Of a stretch of 36,369 nt of DNA, positions 9,855 to 17,157 are shown one piece after another. How positions within the stretch are numbered: the first letter of the stretch is position 1; the number at the start of each line of letters is the position of its first letter. Below the pieces are notes generated by a model. That model had not been told where the DNA came from. It saw only the letters and a program-made list of their open reading frames with translations, and ran no database searches. Source of the DNA: Bacteroidales bacterium (GTDB taxonomy: Bacteria > Bacteroidota > Bacteroidia > Bacteroidales > UBA932); the NCBI GenBank assembly GCA_017471965.1, contig JAFURF010000029.1, positions 1-36,369 on the forward strand. Reading direction: 5' to 3'. Both the position numbers and the translations under genes were made by a program.

Positions 9855-11183
9855 TCAATATCTGTTGAGAGGCATTCCGTTGGTCTTCATGCGGACCTGC
9901 TTCCTTACTGCAGTAAGAACCTCCTCATAAGCCTCACGTCCTTCCTCAGTCTTGCCTGCGATAAGGTCGAGATTCGATGCCGCATTGGTAAGCACCTGAT
10001 CGATCAGGTTCACGATGAACTCCATATCCTTCTCGACGAAGCCTCGTGAAGTGATGGCAGGAGTACCGACACGGATACCTGAAGTCTGGAACGGTGTGCG
10101 CGAATCGAAAGGCACCATGTTCTTGTTGATGGTGATGTCTGCCTTACCGAGTTCCTTCTCCGCCACCTTTCCTGTCAGTTCCGGGAACTTGCTTCGGAGG
10201 TCGATGAGCATGAGATGGTTGTCCGTACCTCCGGAAACTATCTTATAGCCTCTTGAAGCAAACGCCTCCGCCATTGCCTGCGCATTTGAAGCAACCTGCT
10301 TCTGATATTCCTTGAACTCCGGCTGGAGGGCCTCATAGAATGAGACGGCCTTTGCCGCGATGCAGTGCTCGAGAGGGCCACCCTGAACGCCTGGGAAGAC
10401 GCTTGAGTTCAGTATCTGTGACATCTTCTTCACTACTCCCTTAGGAGTGGTAAGTCCCCACGGATTGTCGAAATCCTTGCCCATGAGGATGATGCCGCCA
10501 CGCGGACCACGAAGTGTCTTGTGGGTGGTCGAAGTCACGACATGTGCATATTTTACCGGATTGCTGAGAAGGCCTGCCGCAATGAGACCTGCAGTATGAG
10601 CCATATCTATCCAGAGTATCGCTCCCACCTTGTCGGCGATCTCACGCATTCTGGCGTAGTCCCACTCCCTTGAGTATGCTGATGCTCCTCCGATGATGAG
10701 TTTCGGCTTATACTCCAGAGCCCTCTGCTCCATCTGGTCATAGTCGATCATGCCCGTAGTCTCACTGAGACCGTACGCCACAGCATTATAAAGAATACCT
10801 GACATATTCACCGGAGAGCCGTGCGTCAGATGGCCGCCATGAGCAAGATCGAGACCCATGAATGTATCTCCTGGCTTGAGGCATGACATCATCACCGCCA
10901 TATTCGCCTGCGCTCCTGAGTGCGGCTGCACGTTGGCATATTCAGCCTCAAAGAGTTCACAGAGTCTGTCGATGGCCAGTTGTTCGATCTGGTCGACAAC
11001 TTCACATCCGCCATAGTACCTTGCTCCCGGATAGCCTTCCGCATATTTGTTGGTGCAGATGGAACCGAGCGCTTCTAGTACCTGCTCACTCACATAGTTT
11101 TCAGACGCGATCAGTTCGATTCCCGAAGTCTGACGGTCTTCCTCTTTTTTGATCAGATTGAAAATTTGGACATCCTGTTTCAT
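9855..11183 (-). CDS. glyA: Serine hydroxymethyltransferase
   Basis: This PLP enzyme converts serine and tetrahydrofolate to glycine and 5,10-methylene-THF, the main source of cellular one-carbon units, in the cytosol. It has 442 residues, slightly longer than the enterobacterial enzyme (about 417) but complete. Landmarks are [12 protein letters not shown] (21-32), [13 protein letters not shown] (47-59), the PLP-contacting [10 protein letters not shown] (191-200) and the lysine motif [14 protein letters not shown], with Lys222 forming the internal aldimine. The C-terminal [13 protein letters not shown] block is also present. It is transcribed alone, with an exact -7 box upstream and a strong two-way terminator downstream. 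Confidence 0.98.
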   Translation of the reverse strand: MKQDVQIFNLIKKEEDRQTSGIELIASENYVSEQVLEALGSICTNKYAEGYPGARYYGGCEVVDQIEQLAIDRLCELFEAEYANVQPHSGAQANMAVMMSCLKPGDTFMGLDLAHGGHLTHGSPVNMSGILYNAVAYGLSETTGMIDYDQMEQRALEYKPKLIIGGASAYSREWDYARMREIADKVGAILWIDMAHTAGLIAAGLLSNPVKYAHVVTSTTHKTLRGPRGGIILMGKDFDNPWGLTTPKGVVKKMSQILNSSVFPGVQGGPLEHCIAAKAVSFYEALQPEFKEYQKQVASNAQAMAEAFASRGYKIVSGGTDNHLMLIDLRSKFPELTGKVAEKELGKADITINKNMVPFDSRTPFQTSGIRVGTPAITSRGFVEKDMEFIVNLIDQVLTNAASNLDLIAGKTEEGREAYEEVLTAVRKQVRMKTNGMPLNRY

Positions 11184-11205
11184 AGATTCTGTTTTTTAGC
11201 AACTA

Positions 11206-11213
11206 CAAATGTA
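11206..11213 (-). promoter_or_regulatory. glyA -7 promoter box (TACATTTG)
   Basis: An exact TAnnTTTG match on the minus strand, 22 bases before the glyA ATG. It is divergent from, and only about 20 bases away from, the box of the methyltransferase gene. Confidence 0.6.
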
Positions 11214-11232
11214 AGCATTTTTTGTTTTTTAC

Positions 11233-11240
11233 TACCTTTG
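11233..11240 (+). promoter_or_regulatory. -7 promoter box (TACCTTTG) of the SpoU methyltransferase gene
   Basis: An exact TAnnTTTG match in an AT-rich stretch with a T-run just upstream. It lies 40 bases before the ATG at 11281. No clear -33 TTTG at the usual spacing. Confidence 0.6.
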
Positions 11241-11280
11241 TGTTGAAAACTTTTTTCCTTTATAAGACAACAGGACCTCC

Positions 11281-11811
11281 ATGCACAACAGAAAACTCCT
11301 CAATATTGAACTCGGACGAGTATCGGCAGACCAGTACAAGACCCTTCCGGAGTCAGGTATCGTCGTAGTTCTTGACAATATACGCAGCGCCCATAACGTA
11401 GGCTCCGCATTCCGCACAGCAGACTCCTTCAAGATAGACAAGGTATGGCTCTGCGGCATATGCGCAGTTCCCCCTTCGGCAGAGATACACAAGTCTGCGC
11501 TCGGAGCAGAGGACAGTGTGGAATGGGAACATGTCGATGACACAATGGAAGCCATCAGACGTCTGAAGGATGACGGCTATACCATAGTGAGCGCAGAACA
11601 GACCGTCGGGTCCGTGATGCTCGACGGATTCGTCCCTGAGGCCGGAAACAGATATGCCGTAGTATTCGGGAATGAAGTTTCCGGGGTCCGTCAGGACGTT
11701 GTGGACGCATCCGACTTCTGTCTGGAGATACCTCAGTTCGGCACGAAGCACTCATTGAACGTATCCGTCAGCGTAGGTGTCATCCTCTGGCATTTCCGGC
11801 TTCACCTTTAG
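11281..11811 (+). CDS. SpoU/TrmH-family RNA 2'-O-methyltransferase
   Basis: This is a SAM-dependent SPOUT-fold methyltransferase predicted to methylate a ribose 2'-OH in tRNA or rRNA. It has 176 residues, a minimal SpoU domain without an N-terminal substrate-binding extension. The three family motifs are visible: motif 1 LDNIRSAHNVGSAFRTAD (around residues 31-48, with its conserved Asn and Arg), motif 2 VFGNEVSGV (around 123-131) and motif 3 LNVSVSVGVILWHF near the C-terminus, where the trefoil knot binds SAM. The target nucleotide cannot be assigned, so no symbol is given. A short repeat-like element begins within its stop codon. Confidence 0.93.
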   Translation: MHNRKLLNIELGRVSADQYKTLPESGIVVVLDNIRSAHNVGSAFRTADSFKIDKVWLCGICAVPPSAEIHKSALGAEDSVEWEHVDDTMEAIRRLKDDGYTIVSAEQTVGSVMLDGFVPEAGNRYAVVFGNEVSGVRQDVVDASDFCLEIPQFGTKHSLNVSVSVGVILWHFRLHL

Positions 11812-11836
11812 ATGTCCCGGCGACGTTCGACATGAC
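11810..11836 (-). repeat. Short repeat-like element overlapping a stop codon
   Basis: On the minus strand it reads GTCATGTCGAACG, then CGGGACATCT. The inner arms ATGTC (11812-11816) / GACAT (11829-11833) are complementary. It resembles, from memory, the dispersed bacterial motif GTCATGTCGAGCGAAGTC, with changes in the middle. It lies between the converging methyltransferase and M23 genes and may act as a weak terminator. Confidence 0.45.
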
Positions 11837-11847
11837 GGGCCAAGCGG

Positions 11848-13140
11848 CTACAGAAGTTCGAACAGTTCCGATGCGACAGTACGGGCCCGAATGGTGTCGA
11901 CTCTGGCCTTATATTCCTTATGTACAGCATTGAACGCATCCTTGCTGCTTTCTGCAATCGGTTCAGCAGGAGGCGACTCCATCTTCAAAGGATTGATAGG
12001 GGTACCGTTCTTCCACACCCTGAAATCCAGATGAGGACCGGTAGAGCGCCCGGTCGAACCCACATATCCGATGACCTCTCCCTGACGGACACGCTGTCCG
12101 GCCTTCAGGCCCTTGGCGTATCCAGACAAGTGAAGATATGCCGTAGAATATACTGAATTATGTCTGATTCTCACGGTATTGCCTCCTGCACCCTCATACT
12201 TGACGCTTGTCACAACACCATCTCCGATTGTCATCACCGGCGTTCCCTTAGGAGCGGCGTAATCGACTCCGGTATGAGGCTGGACACGACGTGTCACAGG
12301 ATGCCTTCTGGCATAAGAGAATCCCGAACTGATGCGGGAATAATTAAGAGGAGCCTTAAGGAAGGCCTTTCTCATGCTCTCGCCCTTTTCGTTCCACCAG
12401 ATGTTCCCTCCGTCGCCCTGATTGTACATGACCATGGGAAAATCTTCGCCGGCATGGCTGAACACGGCATATCTCACGGTATCCACCGCAATGACCTCCC
12501 CGTCACACACCTTCTCTTCATACAGGACACGGAAACGGTCACCCTTCTGAAGGGCGAAGAAGTCTACTGTCCATGCATAAATATCTGACAGACTTACGAT
12601 AAGAAGCGGAGAAACATCCGCCGCACGCATGTCCACCCACAAGGAACTGTTGATGGTAACATCCGCATACCGGCTCTCTATCTCCACGGGCTTTTCATAG
12701 ACCCACGCCTCATATGGCGGACGGCACGAAAAGACTATGCTGCTCGCCTTGTCGCGGTCGTAGACCAGATATAGAGGAGATCCTTCGCTTCGCTCAGGAT
12801 GACGTGAATAATAAGCACGATAGGCCTGACCGACACGTAGGGTCTTCACGTCAAAGACGGAATCGCATGCCTGCGTGAGATTGTATGCCTCCTGGGCAGA
12901 CATGCCAAGAGAACCAAGAAGAGAAGAAAAGAACTGACCGTTCTTCACCTTTCCCTCTACTACGGAAAGCGAATCGGGACAAAATCCAAGAGGATGCTCA
13001 ACACTCACGGTATCAGCGCATTCCGGACAAAGTGCCACATCTTCTCCACTCGTCCTGTTTCCACAGGAAACGAGCGACAGCACACACACTGCGACCGCTA
13101 TGGCAATAAAGCCATTCCTGATATTTCTCATTTTATTCAT
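11848..13140 (-). CDS. M23-family (LytM-like) peptidase-like lipoprotein with altered zinc site
   Basis: It is predicted to act on peptidoglycan or to activate another hydrolase from the cell envelope. From the chosen start it has 430 residues: a signal peptide with a lipobox ending LSLVSC (Cys26), a middle region of unknown fold, and a C-terminal LytM domain (about residues 275-380). His289 and Asp293 (PHTGVDYAAP) and His337 (YLHLS) match the canonical zinc and catalytic residues. The usual HLHF motif is HLDF, with His370 kept but Asp372 where the zinc-binding His is expected. Residues 113-121 (RHPERSEGS) come from a dispersed repeat. An upstream ATG at 13260 is rejected because it lies before the promoter; ATG 13131 is an alternative start. 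Confidence 0.88.
   Translation of the reverse strand: MNKMRNIRNGFIAIAVAVCVLSLVSCGNRTSGEDVALCPECADTVSVEHPLGFCPDSLSVVEGKVKNGQFFSSLLGSLGMSAQEAYNLTQACDSVFDVKTLRVGQAYRAYYSRHPERSEGSPLYLVYDRDKASSIVFSCRPPYEAWVYEKPVEIESRYADVTINSSLWVDMRAADVSPLLIVSLSDIYAWTVDFFALQKGDRFRVLYEEKVCDGEVIAVDTVRYAVFSHAGEDFPMVMYNQGDGGNIWWNEKGESMRKAFLKAPLNYSRISSGFSYARRHPVTRRVQPHTGVDYAAPKGTPVMTIGDGVVTSVKYEGAGGNTVRIRHNSVYSTAYLHLSGYAKGLKAGQRVRQGEVIGYVGSTGRSTGPHLDFRVWKNGTPINPLKMESPPAEPIAESSKDAFNAVHKEYKARVDTIRARTVASELFELL
12779..12803 (-). repeat. Dispersed 25-nt repeat inside the M23 coding sequence
   Basis: The minus strand begins GTCATCCTGAGCGAAGC and ends GGATC. Translated in the gene's frame it gives RHPERSEGS (residues 113-121). 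This motif is familiar to me as a repeat scattered through many unrelated bacterial genomes. It shares CTCAGGATGAC with the element upstream of groES. Confidence 0.75.
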
Positions 13141-13144
13141 GCTG

Positions 13145-13152
13145 CAAAGATA
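13145..13152 (-). promoter_or_regulatory. -7 promoter box (TATCTTTG) of the M23 gene
   Basis: An exact TAnnTTTG match on the minus strand, with only four bases between it and the ATG at 13140. The transcript would start at or next to that ATG, so the mRNA is leaderless, or translation starts at the ATG at 13131 with a leader of about nine bases. Confidence 0.6.
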
Positions 13153-13200
13153 GAAATAAAAACAGAGCCTGAAAGGGCTTACAGGCATGGTGTTGAAAAA

Positions 13201-13240
13201 TATGTGGAAAAAAATGTAAAAAAGTGTAACAAAGTGGGAA
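13201..13240 (+). promoter_or_regulatory. Four tandem 10-bp MraZ boxes upstream of mraZ
   Basis: Cut into tens, the sequence reads TATGTGGAAA, AAAATGTAAA, AAAGTGTAAC, AAAGTGGGAA. T and G are invariant at positions 5 and 6, and the consensus is AAAGTG(T/G) with a 10-bp period. This matches the MraZ operator described in Mycoplasma and Escherichia coli (tandem boxes one helical turn apart). The array covers the -33 region of the mraZ promoter, so bound MraZ should repress its own operon. Confidence 0.75.
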
Positions 13241-13248
13241 AATATTAC

Positions 13249-13256
13249 TACTTTTG
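13249..13256 (+). promoter_or_regulatory. -7 promoter box (TACTTTTG) of the dcw cluster
   Basis: An exact TAnnTTTG match, 25 bases before the mraZ ATG and eight bases after the MraZ box array. It is the only evident promoter for the start of the 15-kb division and wall cluster. Confidence 0.65.
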
Positions 13257-13281
13257 TCACACTCTAAACTAACATGGAGAA

Positions 13282-13734
13282 ATGGCAGGATTTTTCGGAA
13301 AATACAACGCAAAGATCGATGACAAGGGAAGACTCGTGATTCCTTCTGCCATCAAGAATTCCGTACCTGCCGACCAGATGGAATTCGTCATCAGGAAGGA
13401 CATGTATTCAAACTGCCTGGAGATGTACACCAGACAGGAATGGGCCAACATGTCACAGGCCGTAAGGGCAAAACTGGACCTGGCATTCGACGAAGACCAT
13501 ATGAAATACTGGAGGACCTACATGAGCGATACCGTGACCGTGGTTCCGGACGCGAAACTGGGAAGAATCACCATCCCTAAGGAGATCCTTGACAAGGCCG
13601 GCATCGGAAAGGAAGTCGTTTTCCAGGGTGTCGACTACAAGGTCGAAATCTGGGCGAAAGAAGAACTGGAGAGCGGATGCCTCAATCCTGAGGAGTTCCG
13701 CATGATGGGCAAGAAGATAGCAGGACGGATTTAA
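13282..13734 (+). CDS. mraZ: Transcriptional regulator MraZ
   Basis: This DNA-binding protein is first in the dcw cluster and controls the cluster's own promoter. It has 150 residues, made of two SpoVT/AbrB-like half-domains. The first begins with GFFGKYNAKIDDKGRLVIPSA (residues 3-23, carrying the DKGR signature); the second carries DAKLGRITIPKEIL (around residues 92-105). MraZ forms ring oligomers that read tandem boxes on one DNA face, which fits the four boxes at 13201-13240. The start follows the family's usual N-terminus; an ATG at 13274 is out of frame. rsmH follows after 15 bases. Confidence 0.97.
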   Translation: MAGFFGKYNAKIDDKGRLVIPSAIKNSVPADQMEFVIRKDMYSNCLEMYTRQEWANMSQAVRAKLDLAFDEDHMKYWRTYMSDTVTVVPDAKLGRITIPKEILDKAGIGKEVVFQGVDYKVEIWAKEELESGCLNPEEFRMMGKKIAGRI

Positions 13735-13735
13735 C

Positions 13736-13742
13736 AAGGAGG
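13736..13742 (+). promoter_or_regulatory. Strong Shine-Dalgarno (AAGGAGG) before rsmH
   Basis: The sequence sits seven bases before the rsmH ATG at 13750 and begins two bases after the mraZ stop. Full Shine-Dalgarno motifs are uncommon in Bacteroidota, where A-rich leaders usually suffice, so this supports the chosen start. Confidence 0.7.
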
Positions 13743-13749
13743 CCTGACC

Positions 13750-14658
13750 ATGTCCGAATATCACACACCAGTATTGCTGGATGAAAGCGTTTCCGCTTTG
13801 ATCGGCTCCACATCAGGAACATATGCAGATGCCACATTCGGAGGCGGAGGGCACACAGGAGAAATCCTGAGGAGACTCTCTCCGGAAGGACATGTCATCT
13901 CTTTCGACCGCGACAGCGATGCGATTGCGAACAAGCCTGACGACCAGAGGCTCACCCTTATAAGGAGCGATTTCAGATGGATTCACAACCACGTGATCCA
14001 TCAGGGATATCCAGAAGGGATAGACGGCATCCTCGCAGACCTGGGCGTATCTTCACACCAGTTCGATACTGCCGAGCGAGGCTTCTCATTCAGGTACGAG
14101 GCTCCTCTGGACATGAGGATGAACCAGGAGGCCTCGATGACTGCAGCAGACATCGTCAACGGATACGGACAGGAGGAACTCGAAAGGATCCTCAGACTAT
14201 ACGGAGAGGTGGACAACAGCAGAAGGATCGCCCAGATGATATGCAAGGCGCGAGAAGCATCCCCTATCGCGACGACCACCGGTCTGGGAAAGGCGATCGA
14301 GGCCGCGCTTCCGAAATTTGCCGAACACAAGTTCCTTGCAAAGGTATATCAGGCATTGAGGATTGAAGTGAACCAGGAGATGAGGTCTCTCGAGAAATTC
14401 CTTTATGGAGCGGCCAAGGCCCTGAAACCCGGCGGACGTCTGGTGGTGATAACATATCATTCATTGGAGGACCGCATGGTGAAGAACTTCATCAAGGCCG
14501 GAAACATAGAAGGAAAGGCCGTGAAGGATTTCTATGGAAACACCACGGCACCGCTGAAGGCCGTGAACAGAAAGCCGATCCTGCCACAGGAAAGCGAAAT
14601 AGCAGTAAACACCAGAGCACGAAGTGCCAAACTTAGAATTGCTGAGAAAGATGGGTAA
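13750..14658 (+). CDS. rsmH: 16S rRNA (cytosine1402-N4)-methyltransferase RsmH
   Basis: This SAM-dependent enzyme (formerly MraW) N4-methylates C1402 in the ribosomal P site. It has 302 residues, the normal length. Landmarks are YHTPVLLDESV (residues 4-14), the SAM-binding YADATFGGGGHTGEIL (24-39), FDRDSDA, the ILADLGVSSHQFD block around residues 97-109 with RGFSF, LDMRMN, and the C-terminal VITYHSLEDRMVK. It overlaps the start of ftsL by eight bases, so the two are translationally linked. Sequence is intact and standard. Confidence 0.98.
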   Translation: MSEYHTPVLLDESVSALIGSTSGTYADATFGGGGHTGEILRRLSPEGHVISFDRDSDAIANKPDDQRLTLIRSDFRWIHNHVIHQGYPEGIDGILADLGVSSHQFDTAERGFSFRYEAPLDMRMNQEASMTAADIVNGYGQEELERILRLYGEVDNSRRIAQMICKAREASPIATTTGLGKAIEAALPKFAEHKFLAKVYQALRIEVNQEMRSLEKFLYGAAKALKPGGRLVVITYHSLEDRMVKNFIKAGNIEGKAVKDFYGNTTAPLKAVNRKPILPQESEIAVNTRARSAKLRIAEKDG

Positions 14659-15004
14659 AAGATTTGACATCGACTGGAAAAAGATAGGCATAGCCGTCAA
14701 GGAGTTCTTCATCGCCCTGGGGCGTGGAGAACTTCTGACGCGTATGAGAGTGGACAAACTGTTCCCTTATATCCTGTACCTCTTTCTTCTGGGATGCGTA
14801 AGTATCTGGATGAGTTACAAGGCAGAACAGACGATGCTCAGGGTGCAGCAGAACAACCGGACCATCAGAGCGCTCAAGATATACAATGCTCAGAAGACAT
14901 ACAGGATAGTAGGGCTTGACAGGATATCCACAGTGGAAAAGATGCTGGAAGAAGCAGGCTCAGAGGTAAAGGCGCCGGAGAAGCCGGCAGATGTAATCAG
15001 ATAG
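14651..15004 (+). CDS. ftsL: FtsL-like bitopic division protein
   Basis: This small septal protein bridges the FtsQ/B/L module to FtsW-FtsI. It has 117 residues from ATG 14651: an N-terminal cytoplasmic stretch of about 38 residues, one membrane helix (LFPYILYLFLLGCVSIWM), then a coiled-coil-prone periplasmic segment (EQTMLRVQQNNRTIRALKI). FtsL proteins diverge fast, so the call rests on size, topology and position between rsmH and ftsI. An in-frame ATG at 14624 would add nine residues from within rsmH; the MGKRFD start is preferred because it is the shorter overlap. The gene is intact. Confidence 0.82.
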   Translation: MGKRFDIDWKKIGIAVKEFFIALGRGELLTRMRVDKLFPYILYLFLLGCVSIWMSYKAEQTMLRVQQNNRTIRALKIYNAQKTYRIVGLDRISTVEKMLEEAGSEVKAPEKPADVIR

Positions 15005-15009
15005 GAGAC

Positions 15010-17157
15010 ATGGCAGAGAACAGAGACATACAACCGGAGAACAGACATAGGATCAGCAAGATTCTGTGGTTTCTGTATTGCCTGTTCCTTGTGGGTTCAG
15101 TCATACTTATCGGAAGGATAATCCATATCCAGTTCGTATGGGAACCGGACCCTCAGACGGTCAGATACTTCCAGCCTAAACGCTATGAAAACAGGACAAG
15201 TCCTGACAGAGGTGCGATCATGGACATGAACGGCAGGCTTCTGGCCCTCTCCATTCCGATGTACAATATAAACATGGACTGCGCTGTCCTCAAGGACGAA
15301 TACAGACGAGGACATACAGCCAGAGAGACAGACTCTCTTGAAAGGATATGGAGACAGAAGGCAAGACTTCTGTGCAACGAACTTCCGAAGGTTCTTGCCA
15401 AAGACGGCAGGACATCGCAATACTACTACGACCTGATCATGCGCAACCGCGAGTCAGAGTCTCTTCCTGGAAGAAGGAATGTCCCTATCACCCGGAACAT
15501 AGATCACGAGACATATCTGCGCCTGTGCGAACTGCCGCTCTTCAATGAAGGCCGCTACAAAAGCGGAATGATAAGGACCGAGGTCGAAACCAGGCAATAT
15601 CCTTATGGGACTCTGGCAGGAAGGGTCATAGGTGACGTAAGGATAAACACGGAGAATCCGGAAGAGAGCAGATTCCTCGGCATCGAGGGACAATACGACT
15701 ACATCCTTCACGGAACAGAGGGTTCTCAATGGATGAAACGCACAGACAGGGGAAGCATAGTGGATCCTGACAGCACGGAAGTAAAGGTTGAGCACGGAAA
15801 GGATATCCGCACCACTCTGGACATCGACATCCAGGACATTGCCGACCGCGCCCTCAGAACCAATATCGGTGACGACGAAGAGATTGCCGGGGGATGCGTC
15901 GTTGTAATGGATGTGAAGACGGGAGCCGTAAGGGCAATGGTGAACCTTCAGAGAAACAGGAAGGGCGAACTTGGAGAAAACTTCAACATGGCGATAGGCC
16001 GTCCCGGTGAACCAGGATCCATCTTCAAGGCCGTCACCCTTGCCATACTGCTTGAGGACGGAAAGGTGACACTCGGCAAGGAAATACCGACCAACCGCGG
16101 CCGCATAGACGAAATGCCGGAAATCGCTCAAGACAAATACATCACCAACTGGGAGAACAGATACAAGACATCCGTAATCAGCGTTCAGGACGGATTCAAG
16201 ATATCGTCTAACTATGTATTCCGCCGCCTTGTTCTGGACTATTACAAGGAGAAGCCGGAAAAATTCATAGACAAACTCTATGAATACAAACTTAACGACG
16301 CATACGAATTCGACCTTACTGAAAAAGGTGGAACACCTTCAAGTCTTCCTGATCCGGAATCGAAGGCATGGAGCCGCTCATCGCTTCCATCGGCAGCCAT
16401 AGGATATTCCGTAATGGAAACGCCTCTGAATATCGTGACCTTCTACAACGCCATAGCGAACAATGGCAAGATGATGAAGCCTTACCTCATAGAGTCACAT
16501 GAAAAGAACGGAAGGACAGTGAAGAAGTTCGGTCCTGAAATCCTGAACGGTTCCGTCTTCTCCAAAGCCACGGCAGACTCGCTGACCAAAGCCCTCACCA
16601 TGGTAACCCTTGAGGGAACCGGAGCGACAAAACTGAAGAATGCCAAATGCACAGTAGCGGGAAAGACCGGTACTGCAAGAATGGTACTTGAGCCGGGAGA
16701 ACTGAAGGGAAGCAAGGATCCGTACCACGACATAGACGGCAAAACGAAATATCAGGCTTCATTCGTAGGCTTCTTCCCTGCTGAAGATCCACAATACACG
16801 GCCATAGTCACGGTCTACACGAATCCGACATCGAAAAGCGTATATGGCGGTGTCATCCCGGCAATGACATTCAGGGAGATAGTGGACCATATCTGGTCAA
16901 TGGAGAGCAGATGGGGCGAGGAAGTGACAGAAAGCGCAGACATTCCGGACATGGATCCTCAGTATATCGCTACCAGAAGCGGAAGTGTGATACCTGTACC
17001 GGACCTGAAAGGAATGGGACTGAAGGATGCATTGTATGCGATAGAAAACAACGGATACAAATGCATCTATGAGGGAATCGGCCACGTAGTGAGCCAGACC
17101 CCGAAGGCGGGAACGGAATGCCGTAAAGGTGAAACCATAAAGATCGTGCTTGAATGA
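15010..17157 (+). CDS. ftsI: Septal peptidoglycan transpeptidase FtsI (class B PBP) with PASTA domain
   Basis: It cross-links septal peptidoglycan in partnership with FtsW. It has 715 residues, longer than the E. coli protein (588): an N-terminal membrane helix (about residues 18-42), a pedestal domain, the transpeptidase domain, and a C-terminal PASTA repeat (about 660-715, VIPVPDLKGMGLKDAL). All three active-site motifs are present: SxxK at Ser337 (PGSIFK), SxN at 399-401 (SSN) and KTG at 552-554 (GKTGTA). The PASTA domain is normal in Bacteroidota FtsI. A short GGAG lies upstream of the ATG, and the stop overlaps the murE start (ATGA). Confidence 0.95.
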   Translation: MAENRDIQPENRHRISKILWFLYCLFLVGSVILIGRIIHIQFVWEPDPQTVRYFQPKRYENRTSPDRGAIMDMNGRLLALSIPMYNINMDCAVLKDEYRRGHTARETDSLERIWRQKARLLCNELPKVLAKDGRTSQYYYDLIMRNRESESLPGRRNVPITRNIDHETYLRLCELPLFNEGRYKSGMIRTEVETRQYPYGTLAGRVIGDVRINTENPEESRFLGIEGQYDYILHGTEGSQWMKRTDRGSIVDPDSTEVKVEHGKDIRTTLDIDIQDIADRALRTNIGDDEEIAGGCVVVMDVKTGAVRAMVNLQRNRKGELGENFNMAIGRPGEPGSIFKAVTLAILLEDGKVTLGKEIPTNRGRIDEMPEIAQDKYITNWENRYKTSVISVQDGFKISSNYVFRRLVLDYYKEKPEKFIDKLYEYKLNDAYEFDLTEKGGTPSSLPDPESKAWSRSSLPSAAIGYSVMETPLNIVTFYNAIANNGKMMKPYLIESHEKNGRTVKKFGPEILNGSVFSKATADSLTKALTMVTLEGTGATKLKNAKCTVAGKTGTARMVLEPGELKGSKDPYHDIDGKTKYQASFVGFFPAEDPQYTAIVTVYTNPTSKSVYGGVIPAMTFREIVDHIWSMESRWGEEVTESADIPDMDPQYIATRSGSVIPVPDLKGMGLKDALYAIENNGYKCIYEGIGHVVSQTPKAGTECRKGETIKIVLE

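Noticed and set aside
13141-13260. N-terminal extension of the M23 protein from ATG 13260
   Set aside because: The region overlaps the MraZ boxes and both divergent promoters, and it would put a Phe/Tyr-rich stretch ahead of a good lipoprotein signal.
15454-16131. Open frame antisense to ftsI (about 225 codons)
   Set aside because: Fully inside a strong gene, with no motif or promoter of its own.
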